From NCBI RefSeq assembly GCF_032854445.1, contig NC_088295.1:57329249-57393248 (forward strand): a stretch of 64,000 nucleotides of DNA, read 5' to 3'. Made by a program: the position numbers and the translations under genes. A model generated the notes under the pieces. The model worked only from the letters and a program-made list of their open reading frames with translations. It was not told the DNA's origin and searched no databases. Shown in pieces: positions 1-11,438 of the stretch; positions within the stretch are counted from its first letter, which is position 1, and each line of letters begins with the position of its first letter. The DNA comes from Liolophura sinensis. Lineage: Eukaryota; Mollusca; Polyplacophora; Chitonida; Chitonidae.

Positions 1-2518
1 GTCTAAAAACCTATTAGCTCTTGATTGTCAGTGTGGTTTCTTATAGTGGACAGATAGATATCGATGCAATAAATTGGATTTTGTGGTTAGTTTAAATGAT
101 AAATTGGTGAAAAATCTGAATGAAAGGGTTCATATCAGTCAGGAGGTCCTGCTAAGTTCGGTAAATTCCCTGAAGTCGGTACAGCCAGCTAGGCCAAATG
201 CCTTCACCTATGCAGCACGAGGACACTCAGGGCCTCTAAAACACGACGCTTGTGTCCACGAACATCACCCTAACCGAGCGCCAAACTGAAAGAAACATCG
301 GCCCTTTGAACACGGAACAAAGCTGATATTCCTTGGTTGGTTAACAGTCGTTTTTGTTTGTATTTTCTCATTGTCACATTGTTTAATACCGATGGTACGG
401 GAGAGCTCCTAGGTTTTGTGACGTCACTCTAGATGAGGTCACCAAATGGGTGGCTAGGTACTGGCGATTGTTTGTCATTTATTTTGTTGATAGGGGGTGT
501 AGAATTTTTAAAACGTGTTTAGAACATTTCTGGAATACTACTTTTTTAATTACTTCAGCTTCAGTGATTGGATTTATGCTCACTTTAACTGTTAGCCTGT
601 CTGTCTGTTTGTCTGTCTTCACTGACTAACAGCACGTGTACGCCGGGGTTTAAAACATACAAATACATTATAATAGCGGTCACGCAAAACTTTTAAGGTC
701 ACAGCTTTACGAATGCTTTTTAAACTTTTAAAACCAGGCTTCTGTTGCTACAGGCTATAGCATCTGGCGGGTTAGCTAACCATGGCAATATTGGAACATC
801 CGCACTTGATATCTGGTGTCATTTTACTATGACTGGGTGGGATGTTATGAGTGTGTCGTGTCTTGATGTTCCAGTGAGGCAGCATGTGGAAGAACACATC
901 TTTGTGATGTGACCTAAATAGTGTTAAAAATGAAGTCAAACCCCAAGTGGGCGCACACACGAAATCAAGCGTTGGAATGACGTAATGATCATGTAATGCA
1001 CGGTCGTGTTCGCTAGGAACATCTAATCCTATACACAAACACGTCTTGAGTTGCCATTAAATCAGCTCTATAGTTAGAGTCCTGATCATGGTTTAACATC
1101 CTACACAGGGTATTGAGAGTCACGCATACTAAATGACACATTCACGTGTTCCACTTTCAAAGCAAATCAGCGCGAGTAACATAGTCGTCCTATATATCGT
1201 GTGGTGTACGGGTACAATTGTAAGACTTGTGACTGACCAACAGTAGCTTTGTCAATTTCTGCCCCCCACCCATCGCCAAACAGCGCGCATCCGTTGATAA
1301 ACAGCCGTAAAGAAAAGCCGAATCGTGTCTAACCATGGACAGATATAAGACGGACTCAGCAGGTCAAGTGTACACTTCAAGGCCTTCCTGTAATCGCGGT
1401 CTCCCGCAATACCCGCTTTTTCCGCATTACTGCGCCTGCACTGAAGTTTCCGTCAGTGCATGGACGACAAATGTAAACACACTGCTCGCAGTGCTCGTTC
1501 GGAAAACACGACGTCCATGCTGTACATGATAACACGGGACTGGAGCGGCGAATTCCAAACTTGACAACTACCTCACGCTATCGTGCAATCAGGGCAGAGA
1601 TAGGCACTCCGTATTTCGTGTCGACTGTTTGTTTCCAGATTTAGACAGATTCGAATAATTTTAAAAATAAATCGCTCTTCCACGAGATGTAAATGTCATG
1701 GCCAGGGCGCCTTGGGTTTGGTTTCGCCTGACTCTGTTTGATCGCGTCTTTACACTCGAGTTTCGCAGCTTTCTTACCACTTGTTCTTTCTATTCATCCT
1801 TTCTAAACAGAATTAACCTTCCGATTTCGATCTAATTTCAGATAAACGTTTCACGACATGTAGGTAAATAAAGAAACATTTTAATCTCTCCTGTATACAA
1901 ATATCATTTATTCTGAACTCTCCACGTGATCAAATCGTGTATACGTTATGATTTTCCCCCAATTTTTAATTCATAGAAGGAGAACTTTGAAAACCAAAAT
2001 TGTCTACCCAGTTTACATCGCAAACGGGATAAAAAGAGAGAAAGAGAGAAAAAATAAAGCCTCTCTTTGAATGGGCCAATGGTCATAAATCTAGTATCTC
2101 CAATAGACTATAAACAGATTTTACCATTAAGGATCATTAAGGATTTAAATTTACTGCGTGTTCCCAACAATTAAAAGTGGAATAATTATCACGCACATTA
2201 TGTAACATAAGATGCCAGTTTATCTTAAAATAAACCATCATCAACATGCAATATACAAAAATAGAACAGCGTTATTAGAGTCACGCTGTGAACGGCTGTG
2301 TAACTCTGACAACATAAACCGACAATTCAAGTTAAACGAGCATGGTTTGTTTTTACTAAGGATATGTTTGTTATTTCCCCATACGTGTCAGATTTGAACT
2401 GCTCCAACGCGATGTCCACCTGTGTATGTGTGGGTAACATTTAGTTTTTGAGCCCCTTGGCGAGCGGGCATGAACGAGATGAGTGCATTCGAGCTAGAGG
2501 GAATTGTTTGGTATGGCA

Positions 2519-2545
2519 GGCGTTTAAACCTATGGTTTAAACGCC
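2519..2545. repeat. Perfect hairpin: 12-bp stem, 3-nt loop
   Basis: GGCGTTTAAACC, then TAT, then GGTTTAAACGCC form an uninterrupted inverted repeat. It sits at the left of a region (2560-2745) in which CGATG-type motifs change to CATCG-type motifs. That is the pattern of a degenerate palindromic mobile element. No protein-coding signal accompanies it. Confidence 0.8.
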
Positions 2546-2559
2546 CTTCCATAAAGGCA

Positions 2560-2745
2560 TTGTTCGACGATGCCACGAGGCGATGACACGATAGCGACAC
2601 GAAGTGAAGATGACACCATATATACCTCCATGATGACCCGATGCCACAACGGGGAGGCACGACAGTGCGAAGTGCCATCGCTTCTATAGCACAGCATCGC
2701 AGCGTGTCATCGTTATGTACCATCGTGGTACTTTGTCGTTTGTCT
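2560..2745. repeat. Degenerate palindromic CGATG/CATCG-rich element, possibly MITE-like
   Basis: The left half carries repeated CGATG/GATGACAC motifs. The right half, from about 2670, carries the complement (GCCATCGC, GCATCGC, GTCATCG, CCATCG). A similar but shorter mixture occurs at 22318-22395. No target-site duplication was identified. Confidence 0.4.
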
Positions 2746-3186
2746 AAACAGCCTTCTTATCGAATGGGAACTATACACAGACAAATACTACAATGCTCAA
2801 GTAACTTTATGACTGCGAAAAGGTCGATGATACAATGGTACGAAGCGATAGGTGCATAACTGAAGAAATGGAACGACTATACATGTATATAAGATGATTT
2901 CATCCAGCTTAATAATTTGGATCTTCACATATACCATATAGTTTATTAAATCAGGGCATACCGAAGTTCACCAATAAACAATCCTGCAGCTATTCCCCCA
3001 CATTTTGGAACAAACACAACGCACTATTGAGTGTAAATGGTCCCTTTCAGTGTTTGGAATGCCCGGTTGGCAATTATTTAAGAAAATCTTTCATTTAGCA
3101 TGCCCTAGGTACACTTTGATCTAAATAAACTTTAGTGATTGATACAGAGCTGATTGATTCGTTTTATTGACGTAATTTATACTTAT

Positions 3187-3870
3187 AGCTGATTGATTCA
3201 GTGCATGAGCATGATTGATACTTACTTGATTGATTCACTGCAGGGACGTGATTAATGCTATAGTTGATTGATACACTGCAGGGACGTGATTAATGCCATA
3301 TCTGATTGATTCACTGCAGGAACGTGATTAATGCTATAGTTGACTGATTCACTGCAGGGACGTGATTAATGCCATAGCTGATTGATTCACTGCAGGGACG
3401 TGATTAATGCTATAGTTGATTGATTCACTGCAGGGACGTGATTAATGCCATAGCTGATTGATTCACTGCAGGGACGTGATTAATGCTATAGTTGATTGAT
3501 TCACTGCAGGGACGTGATTAATGCTATAGTTGATTGATTCACTGCAGGGACGTGATTAATGCCATATCTGATTGATTCACTGTAGGGACGTGATTAATGC
3601 TATAGTTGATTGATTCACCACAAGGATGTGATTAATGCTATAGTTGATTGATTCACTGCAGGGACGTGATTAATGCCATAGCTGATTGATTCACTGCAGG
3701 GACGTGATTAATGCCATATCTGATTGATTCACTACAGGGACGTGATTAATGCCATATCTGATTGATTCACTACAGGGACGTGATTAATGCTATAGCTGAT
3801 TGATTCACCACAAGGATGTGATTAATGCTATAGTTGATTGATTCACTGCAGGGACCTGATGGAGGATGAT
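3187..3870. repeat. Minisatellite, 38-bp unit, about 18 copies
   Basis: The unit has the core CTGATTGATTCACTGCAGGG followed by ACGTGATTAATGCYATAG. Successive CAGGGACGTG blocks are exactly 38 bp apart (3241, 3279 and onward). A variant CACCACAAGG block recurs 190 bp apart (3611 and 3801; 5 x 38), showing multi-unit duplication. Confidence 0.95.
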
Positions 3871-5546
3871 GCTGAGCTGATTTAGTGCATGGCCGAGATT
3901 GATACCTAACTGATTGATTCAGCCTGATCGAGGTTGATGCTGAGCTGATTTAGTGCATGGCCAAGATTGATACCTAACTGATTGATTCAGCCTGATCGAG
4001 GTTGATACAGAGCTGATTTAGTGCATGGCCGAGATTGATACCTAACATGTTGATTCAGCCTGATCGAGGTTGATGCAGAGCTGATTTAGTGCATGGCCAA
4101 GATTGATACCTAACTGATTGATTCAGCCTGATCAAGGTTCATACAGAGCTGATTTAGTGCATGGCCAAGATTGATACCTAACTGATTGATTCAGCCTGAT
4201 CGAGGTTGATGCTGAGTTGATTTAGTGCATGGCCGAGATTGATACCTAACTGATTGATTCAGCCTGATCGAGGTTGATACTGAGCTGATTTAGTGCATGG
4301 CCGAGATTGATACCTAACTGATTGATTCAGCCTGATCGAGGTTGATGCTGAGCTGATTTAGTGCATGGCCGAGATTGATGCCTAACTGATTGATTCAGCC
4401 TGATCGAGGTTGATGCAGAGCTGATTTAGTGCATGGCCGAGATTGATACCTAACTGATTGATTCAGCCTGATCGAGGTTGATACAGAGCTGATTTAGTGC
4501 ATGGCCGAGATTGATACCTAACTGATTGATTCAGCCTGATAGAGGTTGATGCTGAGCTGATTTAGTGCATGGCCGAGATTGATACCTAACTGATTGATTC
4601 AGCCTGATCGAGGCTGATACTGAGCTGATTTAGTGCATGGCCGAGATTGATACCTAACAGATTGATTCAGACTGATCGAGGTTGATACAGAGCTGATTTA
4701 GTGCATGGCCGAGATTGATACCTAACTGATTGATTCAGCCTGATCGAGGTTGATACTGAGCTGATTTAGTGCATGGCCGAGATTGATACCTAACAGATTG
4801 ATTCAGCCTGATCGAGGTTGATACAGGGCTGATTTAGTGCATGGCCGAGATTGATACCTAACATATTGATTCAGCCTGATAGAGGTTGATACTGAGCTGA
4901 TTTAGTGCATGGCCGAGATTGATACCTAACTGATTGATTCAGGCTGATCGAGGTTGATGCTGAGCTGATTTAGTTCATGGCCGAGACTGATACCTAACTG
5001 ATTGATTCAGACTGATCGAGGCTGATGCTTAGCTGATTTAGTGCATGGCCGAGACTGATACCTAACTGATTGATTCAGCCTGATCGAGGCTGATGCTTAG
5101 CTGATTTAGTGCATGGCCGAGATTGATACCTAACTGATTGATTCAGCCTGATCGAGGCTGATGCTGAGCTGATTTAGTGCATGGCCGAGATTGATACCTA
5201 ACTGATTGATTCAGCCTGATCGAGGTTGATGCAGAGCTGATTTAGTGCATGGCCGAGATTGATACCTAACTGATTGATTCAGCCTGATCGAGGTTGATGC
5301 AGAGCTGATTTAGTGCATGGCCGAGATTGATACCTAACAGATTGATTCAGCCTGATCGAGGTTGATACAGAGCTGATTTAGTGCAGGGCCGAGATTGATA
5401 CTGAGCTGATTTAGTGCATGGCCGAGATTGATACCTAACTGATTGATTCAGCCTGATCGAGGCTGATACAGAGCTGATTTAGTGCATGGCCGAGATTGAT
5501 ACCTAACTGATTGATTCAGCCTGATTGAGGTTGATACTGAGCTGAT
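3871..5546. repeat. Minisatellite, 68-bp unit, about 25 copies
   Basis: GTGCATGGCC recurs every 68 bp (3885, 3953 and onward). Each unit is two diverged ~34-bp halves, both beginning CTGATT. One copy has a 33-bp step (5381 to 5414), where a half-unit was lost. The halves resemble the neighbouring 38-bp unit, so the arrays share an origin. Decayed monomers continue to about 5760. Confidence 0.95.
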
Positions 5547-8280
5547 TGATTCTCAGGTCTGTTTAAAGATCCTTTCAGATGACGTGATGAAATGACCAAA
5601 TTTGTCAGTGTGAAATGGAAAGGCCATATTCATGAATATACTGTCATGTTGTATGATTAATCAATCAAGTTTTAAATCGATTCCATGCTTAATACTTGAC
5701 TGATTCAATGCAAATCTGGTTTATTTCGCTACTGTTTGATTCAGACTGATGTATAGGGCAATACGGACATAAACATATATTTTCTTCTGCGCCAAACACT
5801 CTTATATGTATTACAAATACTTATCCCCATACATAAAAGTAATAATTGATGGATAAAAGGGTCGCTTCTTTCTTTATGTATATCACATCTTGCGGCGAGG
5901 TGCATTTACAGCGGAGCAAAATGTAGACTGTTAAAGAACGATTCAGAATCAGAATATCAGTGCTATATGCGAAGTATGCTTTATTCTAGCCCGCTCACTC
6001 TTGCCCATGTACACTGGGCTATGTCTGGCTTAAGACCGTTACTTTAAGTTTTATAGGCCTGAGTCGTCGCCTATATAGCTCAGACAACCTCATAACCAAA
6101 AACGTATGTTTGACACGGTAAGCGTACATTGGAAGCCAGACGGAGAGCACATGCCTGTATAGTTGCGTTTTTTCCCTACTCCTCCACAACTCGTTGCGAA
6201 GGTCAGTTATGAGCAAGTTCACGTTCTTTGCTTCTTTCGTTAGTCATAATTCCCAGGGGTGAAGAAGAAAGCCTTGGGTATATACCTCTGTGATGTTGAC
6301 ACGCCTTTGCCTCAAAGGCCCTTTGGGTGGCAGATTTCCCATATGACTAAGGGACGCATAACCTCGCTTTTCCCAACTAAGCGCACGTCCCGTTAGTTTG
6401 ACATGCATGGGCAGTTACTCTCCAACATGCAATTCGCATTGTAATTAAGTGGTATAGTATATAATCTGATATTTCTTATTCGAAACCAGCTTCATAGTAA
6501 AAACATATTTAATATCAATTTATTTGATTAGGCATGTGTATAACTTAACGCCATTCTCAATTTTTTTTAAGTAATACGATGGCGTTACCATTATAAATTG
6601 AAGTTTAGGTCTTTGTTTTCACGACATACGTTGCATTATTTCCAAAGAAACATTGAGTTCTTCGCTTTTACTTTCTAAACAAGACTGACCACTGTGTGGT
6701 TTTATGCAGGAAGATAAGTTAATTCTCAGATCTTTTAACTCACCTCAGCTTTTATACATTTACATTAATTGGGATTATCCAAGTCTTAAACGTCCAACGT
6801 CCATTGATGTGTCTGAAAAGCGTGATGGTTTATGTAGCGGCCTATACACATGCGGTCGCGTTGTATTCTCAGCTCAGTCAGAGAGAAAGCCCGTCAGTTT
6901 TTGTAACAGCTGTACTTACCAACGTTAATCCAGTTCAAGGCCTTTTTAACCGACATAGTTTAATTTGGGATGTATCCGACGACAAAAATAATCCACCATA
7001 GTATAAATTTATTTCTTGCATATATATACGATGGTATAGTCTAGATAAAATTGAAGTGCAAAACATTGCCCTTATTATAAGAGAGCAACGGTGCCAATAA
7101 CACAGCTCTAGAATAGCTTTCTTTCATAACACAGGATATGTTACTACAAATGTGCCTCCTACGGATTCGATCTCTTGATCGCGTAGAAAATGTTGGTACT
7201 GACAAGTATTAAGCACGTTCAATACATGAGTAGCATACTAACGCGAATAAAACTATTAATAAAAAATTCATTTAAATGGGTATTGTAATATTAAAGTCAG
7301 ATCACGTTTTATGCTACTCATGGTTGAAAACCTTATGTTTATGGTATGACGAAAGAAAATGCAGCTCGCAGGCCTTTTCATATGCACCTTGCAGGCCTTT
7401 TCATATGCACCAGTGCCTTTCAAGCTGTACTATATAAGCCTATAGGTTTCACTGTAGAAGTCGCGAGCAACGTCTTTGAAGAAACTATGGACGTATACAA
7501 GCAGCCCCGACCCCAAGCCACCCCCAACCCCTTCTCCCCTACCAACTACATACACCCTATTCTGAACAAACTTACAATACGAATATGTTATATCCATCAC
7601 GGTACCCGACCCAAAACGTATCCGGGAGTCAACTTTCATTAGCAGACACTTTATTCGTTTACATCTTTACACAGGTGTCCGCGTATAGCGAGCAGGTTAA
7701 TTTGGCTTACTTCAGCACGTGTGTGGATAAATCGACTCGCATTCAGCGCAGCTAGTGCTCGCTGCAGCCCAGTGCTTCATGCAGGAAGCGCTCTACATAC
7801 ATTTGGCATGCAAGTAATGTTGGCGATCGTCCAGTCAGCCAGTTCTTGAAGGATTAGCCCACTTCATCGTATATATCCTTACCGCATGTACGCCTTTTGT
7901 ACTATATATACATACTCTGCATGAATAACTCTTAAATGTTTGTGAGAGGCTAAAGCTCATACCATACTATAACGGTAAACACAGGTATACATACATGGAA
8001 ATATGAGGTCTGTGCATGATCGTCAGAATAAAAGTCATGAATTAAAGCACTTCATTAATTAAAAATACACCACACACACACACATATTAACGACATATTA
8101 CGTGGTTTCGAACTCATGTCAGTAGTATAAGTAATGCAATGGACCTATACGAATAGGCCCACAATTCGTTCGTTGGGTTCATGCAAGGCATCACTGGCAC
8201 ATGTGCATGGCCCTTAATATCTTCATTCTGATATAATTCCGGTGTGTTTCGTCGTTAGCCCGTTTGCCTGGGGTTTAGTC
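5547..8280. other. No gene seen
   Basis: After decayed TGATTGAT monomers (to about 5760) I find only short chance frames and AT-rich DNA. A short direct repeat of GCAGGCCTTTTCATATGCAC lies at about 7367-7410. A (CA)n tract lies near 8072. Confidence 0.55.
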
Positions 8281-8443
8281 CAGGTGCCAATATTATGAAG
8301 CAATCTTAGGCTTAAGTCAAAATTTCAAATGACTTTTAAATTGTTGTTTCTTATGTTATAAGGTCGAAATTTTGCTTGACAACGTAAATACTGAGATTAT
8401 GACTTATGTCTAAGATCGCTTCGTGATTCCGGGGCCAGTGCTA
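8281..8443. mobile_element. MITE-like element with long inverted ends
   Basis: The left end around 8293-8318 (TGAAGCAATCTTAGGCTTAA) is an inverted copy of the right end at 8401-8427 (CTAAGATCGCTTCGTGAT on the plus strand). Similarity extends outward through CAGGTGCCAATA and the complement of GGGGCCAGTG. The internal 80 bp codes for nothing. A homologous half-copy lies at 35851-35950 and a weaker one near 46950-47010. Confidence 0.6.
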
Positions 8444-8664
8444 CATTTGAACATACACACACGTTTACCTACGGAGAGGACATGGGTCAAAACCAGTGAA
8501 ATACCAAAGTAATGTTTTCCAAGGATGCCTGAAGGAATAGTAGGCTTGAACTAGGTCGATATTCATGATTGGGGAAAAAATTAACTAAACGTAATCCCAA
8601 GATACTAGTCATTAATTTCGACCAGCTTTGTTTGGTACCTACATGTATATATTACCTTCAACAT

Positions 8665-8929
8665 GGGGATCTCGGTGGCTCAGTTAGTGCGCTAGCGCAG
8701 CGTAATGATCCAGGGGTCTCTCACCAATGCGGTCGATGTGAGTTCAAGTCCAGCTCATGCTGGCTTCCTCTCCAATCATACGTGAGAAGGTCTGCAAACA
8801 ACCTGCGGATGGTCGTGGGTTTCCCCGGGCTCTGTCCTGTTTCCACCCCTCCATAATGCTGACCGCCGTCGTATAAGTGAAATATTCTTGAGTACGGCCT
8901 AAAACACCAATCAAATAAATAAATAAATC
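8665..8929 (+). mobile_element. SINE-A, near full length (tRNA-derived)
   Basis: The head GGTGGCTCAGTTAGTGCGC resembles a tRNA A box and GAGTTCAAGTCC a B box, which together form an internal RNA polymerase III promoter. The body runs through a GGTTTCCCCGGGCTCTG block and the 3' domain GAAATATTCTTGAGTACGGC. It ends in an (AAAT)n tail. This is the best copy on the plus strand. Confidence 0.85.
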
Positions 8930-9034
8930 AACGAGAAATATGTACCCCAAAAGAACGTTTCACTTACACGAAGGAGTTACTCAGATTTCCGGGAAGAAAG
9001 CATATATAACATGCAAAAGAGTATGATTTGTTTA

Positions 9035-9140
9035 ATTACTGTTTAACACCATATACTCAAGACTATTGGTGGAGGAAACCACACTGCCCAGGATAAACCA
9101 GTCACCTTTGGCGAGATACTAACAAGCTTGGCTTGACCAC
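9035..9140. mobile_element. SINE fragment of a third type (GGTGGAGGAAACC block)
   Basis: ACACCATATACTCAAGAC, then GGTGGAGGAAACC and a GATAAACC block recur in similar order at 10660-10750. The start resembles the SINE-A tail but the remainder differs, so this is a relative of SINE-A. Confidence 0.45.
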
Positions 9141-9167
9141 AGAATTGCTCGGGATAACGGTGGAAGA

Positions 9168-9470
9168 GTGAGTGAGTGCTTGGGGTTTAACGTCGTGCTC
9201 AACAATTTTTCAGTCATATGACGACGAAGGAATCCTTAGGGTGTATGTAATGTACCTCCTCGTTGCAGAACAGATTTCCACCGCACTTTTATCTAGTGCT
9301 GCTTCACTGATACTACGTACCGAAGGCAAGTAGGCAGCCCCGCCCGAGCCATTATACTGATACGGGTCAACCAGGCATCATGCTGAACGCCAAGCGAGGA
9401 AGTTACAACTTCCTCTTTTAAAGTCTTAGGTGTGACTCGCCCCAGGATTGATCCTGGATCTACCGATTCC
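9168..9470 (-). mobile_element. SINE-B copy, head-truncated, with 15-bp target-site duplication
   Basis: It begins with the 3' end GTGAGTGAGTGCTTGGGG and runs through TTTCAGTCATATGACGACG to a partial tRNA-like head containing the B box on the minus strand (GGATCAATCC). Flanks 9153-9167 and 9471-9485 match GATAAYGGTGGAAGA, a 15-bp duplication. The A box is missing, so it is 5'-truncated. Confidence 0.8.
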
Positions 9471-9623
9471 GATAATGGTGGAAGACAAATGCTCTCCAAC
9501 AAACGTATAAGACTACGCAAACAGGTGCATGAGGGCCCGGAACGGTTAATGTCACCAAGGCCCAACGAACAGTTAGAGCAGTGCACGATCGTGATGAGGG
9601 ATAATAGTTGGTCGTGTTGAGAA

Positions 9624-9739
9624 GTTATTTATTTATTTCATGTTTTACGCCGTACTCAAGAATATTTCACATATACGACGACGGCCAGCTTGCATTATGG
9701 CGGAAGAAAGCCGGGTTGATCCTGAGGAAAAGCCAGATG
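9624..9739 (-). mobile_element. SINE-A, truncated, inserted at the tail of another SINE-A
   Basis: The element starts in its A/T-rich tail (TTATTTATTTC) and stops inside the body, lacking the tRNA head. GTGTTGAGAA at 9614-9623 and 9740-9749 is a target-site duplication. It lies directly beside the tail of the next SINE-A copy. Confidence 0.75.
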
Positions 9740-9749
9740 GTGTTGAGAA

Positions 9750-10450
9750 TTTACTTATTTGACTGGTGTTTTGCGCCATATACTCAAGAATATTTCACTT
9801 ACACGACGGCGGCCAGCTTGCATTATGGTGGGATGAAAGTGAGCAGATCCCGGGTGATATCCACGACCACCAGCAGGTTGCTGGAAGACCTTCCCACGTA
9901 CGACCGGAGAGGAAGCCAGCATGAGCAGGGCCCACTGGCACAAGACGTAACTACAACCAGCACTGTTGGCATTATGTCGTCAAAGTAGTTACGTGCAAAT
10001 CGTGCAAGTGCGTGAGTGAGTGAGTGCTTGGGGTTAACGTCGTAGTTATCAATTTTTCAGCCATATGACGACGAAGGAATCTTTAGTGTGCACATAATGT
10101 GCCTCCTTGTTGCAGGACGGATTTCCACACTCTTTTATCTAGTGCTGCTTCAGAGAGACGCCTTACCGAAGGTAAGTAAGCGGTCCTGCCCTGCCCTGAT
10201 ACGGATACGGATACGGGTCAGCCAGTCGTTGCACTATCCCCTTCATGCTGAACGCCAAGTGAGAAGTTAGAACTTCCTCTTTAAGGGCTTAGGTGTGACT
10301 CGATCCAGGATTGACCCTGGATCTACTGCTCCCGAAGCGACGCTCTACCAACTGTGCTATCGTTGGTTTCGTGCAAGTGGGTGATGGACTTGAACTCACA
10401 GCGACCGTATTGATGAGAGATTACTGGATCATTGCACTGCGTTCGCGCCC
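9750..10450 (-). mobile_element. SINE-A copy interrupted by a SINE-B insertion
   Basis: The tail and body lie at 9750-9926. The tRNA-like head (GGACTTGAACTCACAGCGACC) resumes at about 10387 and runs to about 10450. Between them are about 75 bp of other DNA and a SINE-B element. The order and orientation fit one SINE-A later split by insertion. Confidence 0.65.
10016..10369 (-). mobile_element. SINE-B, full length with tRNA-like head, nested
   Basis: Read on the minus strand it starts with a tRNA-like head: A box TAGCACAGTTGGTAGAGCG and a B box near GGGTCAATCC. It ends in CACTCACTCAC. CGTGCAAGTG at 10001-10010 and 10370-10379 flanks it as a target-site duplication, possibly 15 bp with one mismatch. 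It carries an extra GATACG triplication near 10198-10218. Confidence 0.8.
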
Positions 10451-11047
10451 TAACCCTACAGTGATGCGCAATCCACTGTCACGGAGTCCCCGTTGTGTTG
10501 AGGAATATTACTGTGCAAGTAAATAGAATGCTCGTAACAACGAATATTGAGATTCCTACCATTGGTGACTTATTTCGACAATATTTACGTCATCATTTAG
10601 TTAATTGATATGTGGTTAACCAATTGCTTGAGAACTTTTGACTCGTATAACGGTGTATATGACGGCGATAATGTTTACTGGTGGAGGAACCCGAAGTGTC
10701 CAGAATAAACCACGGACCTTCGACAGGTGCCTGACAAACCTCTTGACTAATTAACGTACTCATTAGAAACAGATAATTAAATACACAGACACCAACGTAT
10801 ACATGCTACGCCAATGTCTGTACAGGCCCAACATTTCCACCACAGCCATCAATACCCCTTCCTTTCAACTATGTATCAGTCGTAATCTTGTCTACAATTA
10901 GCCAGATCAAAGGTGATTTTTACGGCAAGTTTTTTTTCTCAGGATATCCTGATCAAATGATGGCCTGATTGAAGTACTGGATTAAACATTCAAGCGCGAC
11001 TCGGCATAGCAATAAGGGTAAGATCTACTTCTCATTGGCGTCATTAC
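10451..11047. other. No gene seen; one SINE fragment
   Basis: The GGTGGAGGAACCC fragment at 10660-10750 is related to 9035-9140. The remainder is unremarkable AT-rich DNA. Confidence 0.5.
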
Positions 11048-11323
11048 AGCTGTGCTTCTGAAGTGGGTACTCCAAAGGCCGTGTGGACCGTTAAATACCT
11101 GCTGATCAGCAATAATGTACACTACGATATGAAGCCAAGCTATAAATCAACATATGGCCGCATTCACGCACTCAAGTTCAGCGCGACCTTCCTCGTGTTT
11201 GTCGTGTATTGTGACGGTCAAATATCAGCGGCTCTAAGACATTATATGAAAGGCATTCTGACCGGGAAGCCACACACGCAACAGCACCTGTTCTGTCCGT
11301 TCATCCAGATGACCTTCCGATGA
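11048..11323 (+). CDS. Weak candidate last exon of an unidentified plus-strand gene
   Basis: An acceptor-like CATTACAG ends at 11047. It is followed by an open frame of about 91 codons, roughly SCASEVGTPKAVWTVKYLLI at its start and ending FIQMTFR, with the stop at 11321-11323. An AATAAA polyadenylation signal follows at 11397-11402. There is no ATG start, and I recognise no domain. The amino-acid mix looks more protein-like than neighbouring chance frames. It would converge tail-to-tail with TENT5. It may equally be a chance frame or a relic. Confidence 0.2.
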   Translation, partial: SCASEVGTPKAVWTVKYLLISNNVHYDMKPSYKSTYGRIHALKFSATFLVFVVYCDGQISAALRHYMKGILTGKPHTQQHLFCPFIQMTFR

Positions 11324-11404
11324 CCCATGGCTATATACCAATGAACATTGCAAATAACAACGTTGCATGCCACGCAATATGGTTGTCAAATGTATTAATA
11401 AAGC

Positions 11405-11438
11405 ACAACTCATTTGCTAAATCAAAAAATAATTTATT
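11405..11438 (-). terminator. Candidate TENT5 polyadenylation signal
   Basis: AATAAA on the minus strand is at 11433-11438. Below it are a T-rich stretch and a GT-rich motif (GAGTTGTGC), as expected around a cleavage site near 11415. A plus-strand AATAAA at 11397-11402 lies just beyond, so two convergent transcripts could end here. Confidence 0.45.

Larger units (their letters stand above)
1..3186. other. No gene seen; unique-looking AT-rich DNA
   Basis: Short chance frames only. It holds a TCTG-rich microsatellite at about 597-620 and the hairpin and palindromic region listed separately at 2450-2745. A few TGATTGAT monomers related to the following array begin near 3138. Confidence 0.6.

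Noticed and set aside
8665-8929. A functional tRNA gene at the SINE-A head
   Set aside because: The A and B boxes are present, but the sequence does not fold as a full cloverleaf and is followed by the standard SINE body; many copies share it.
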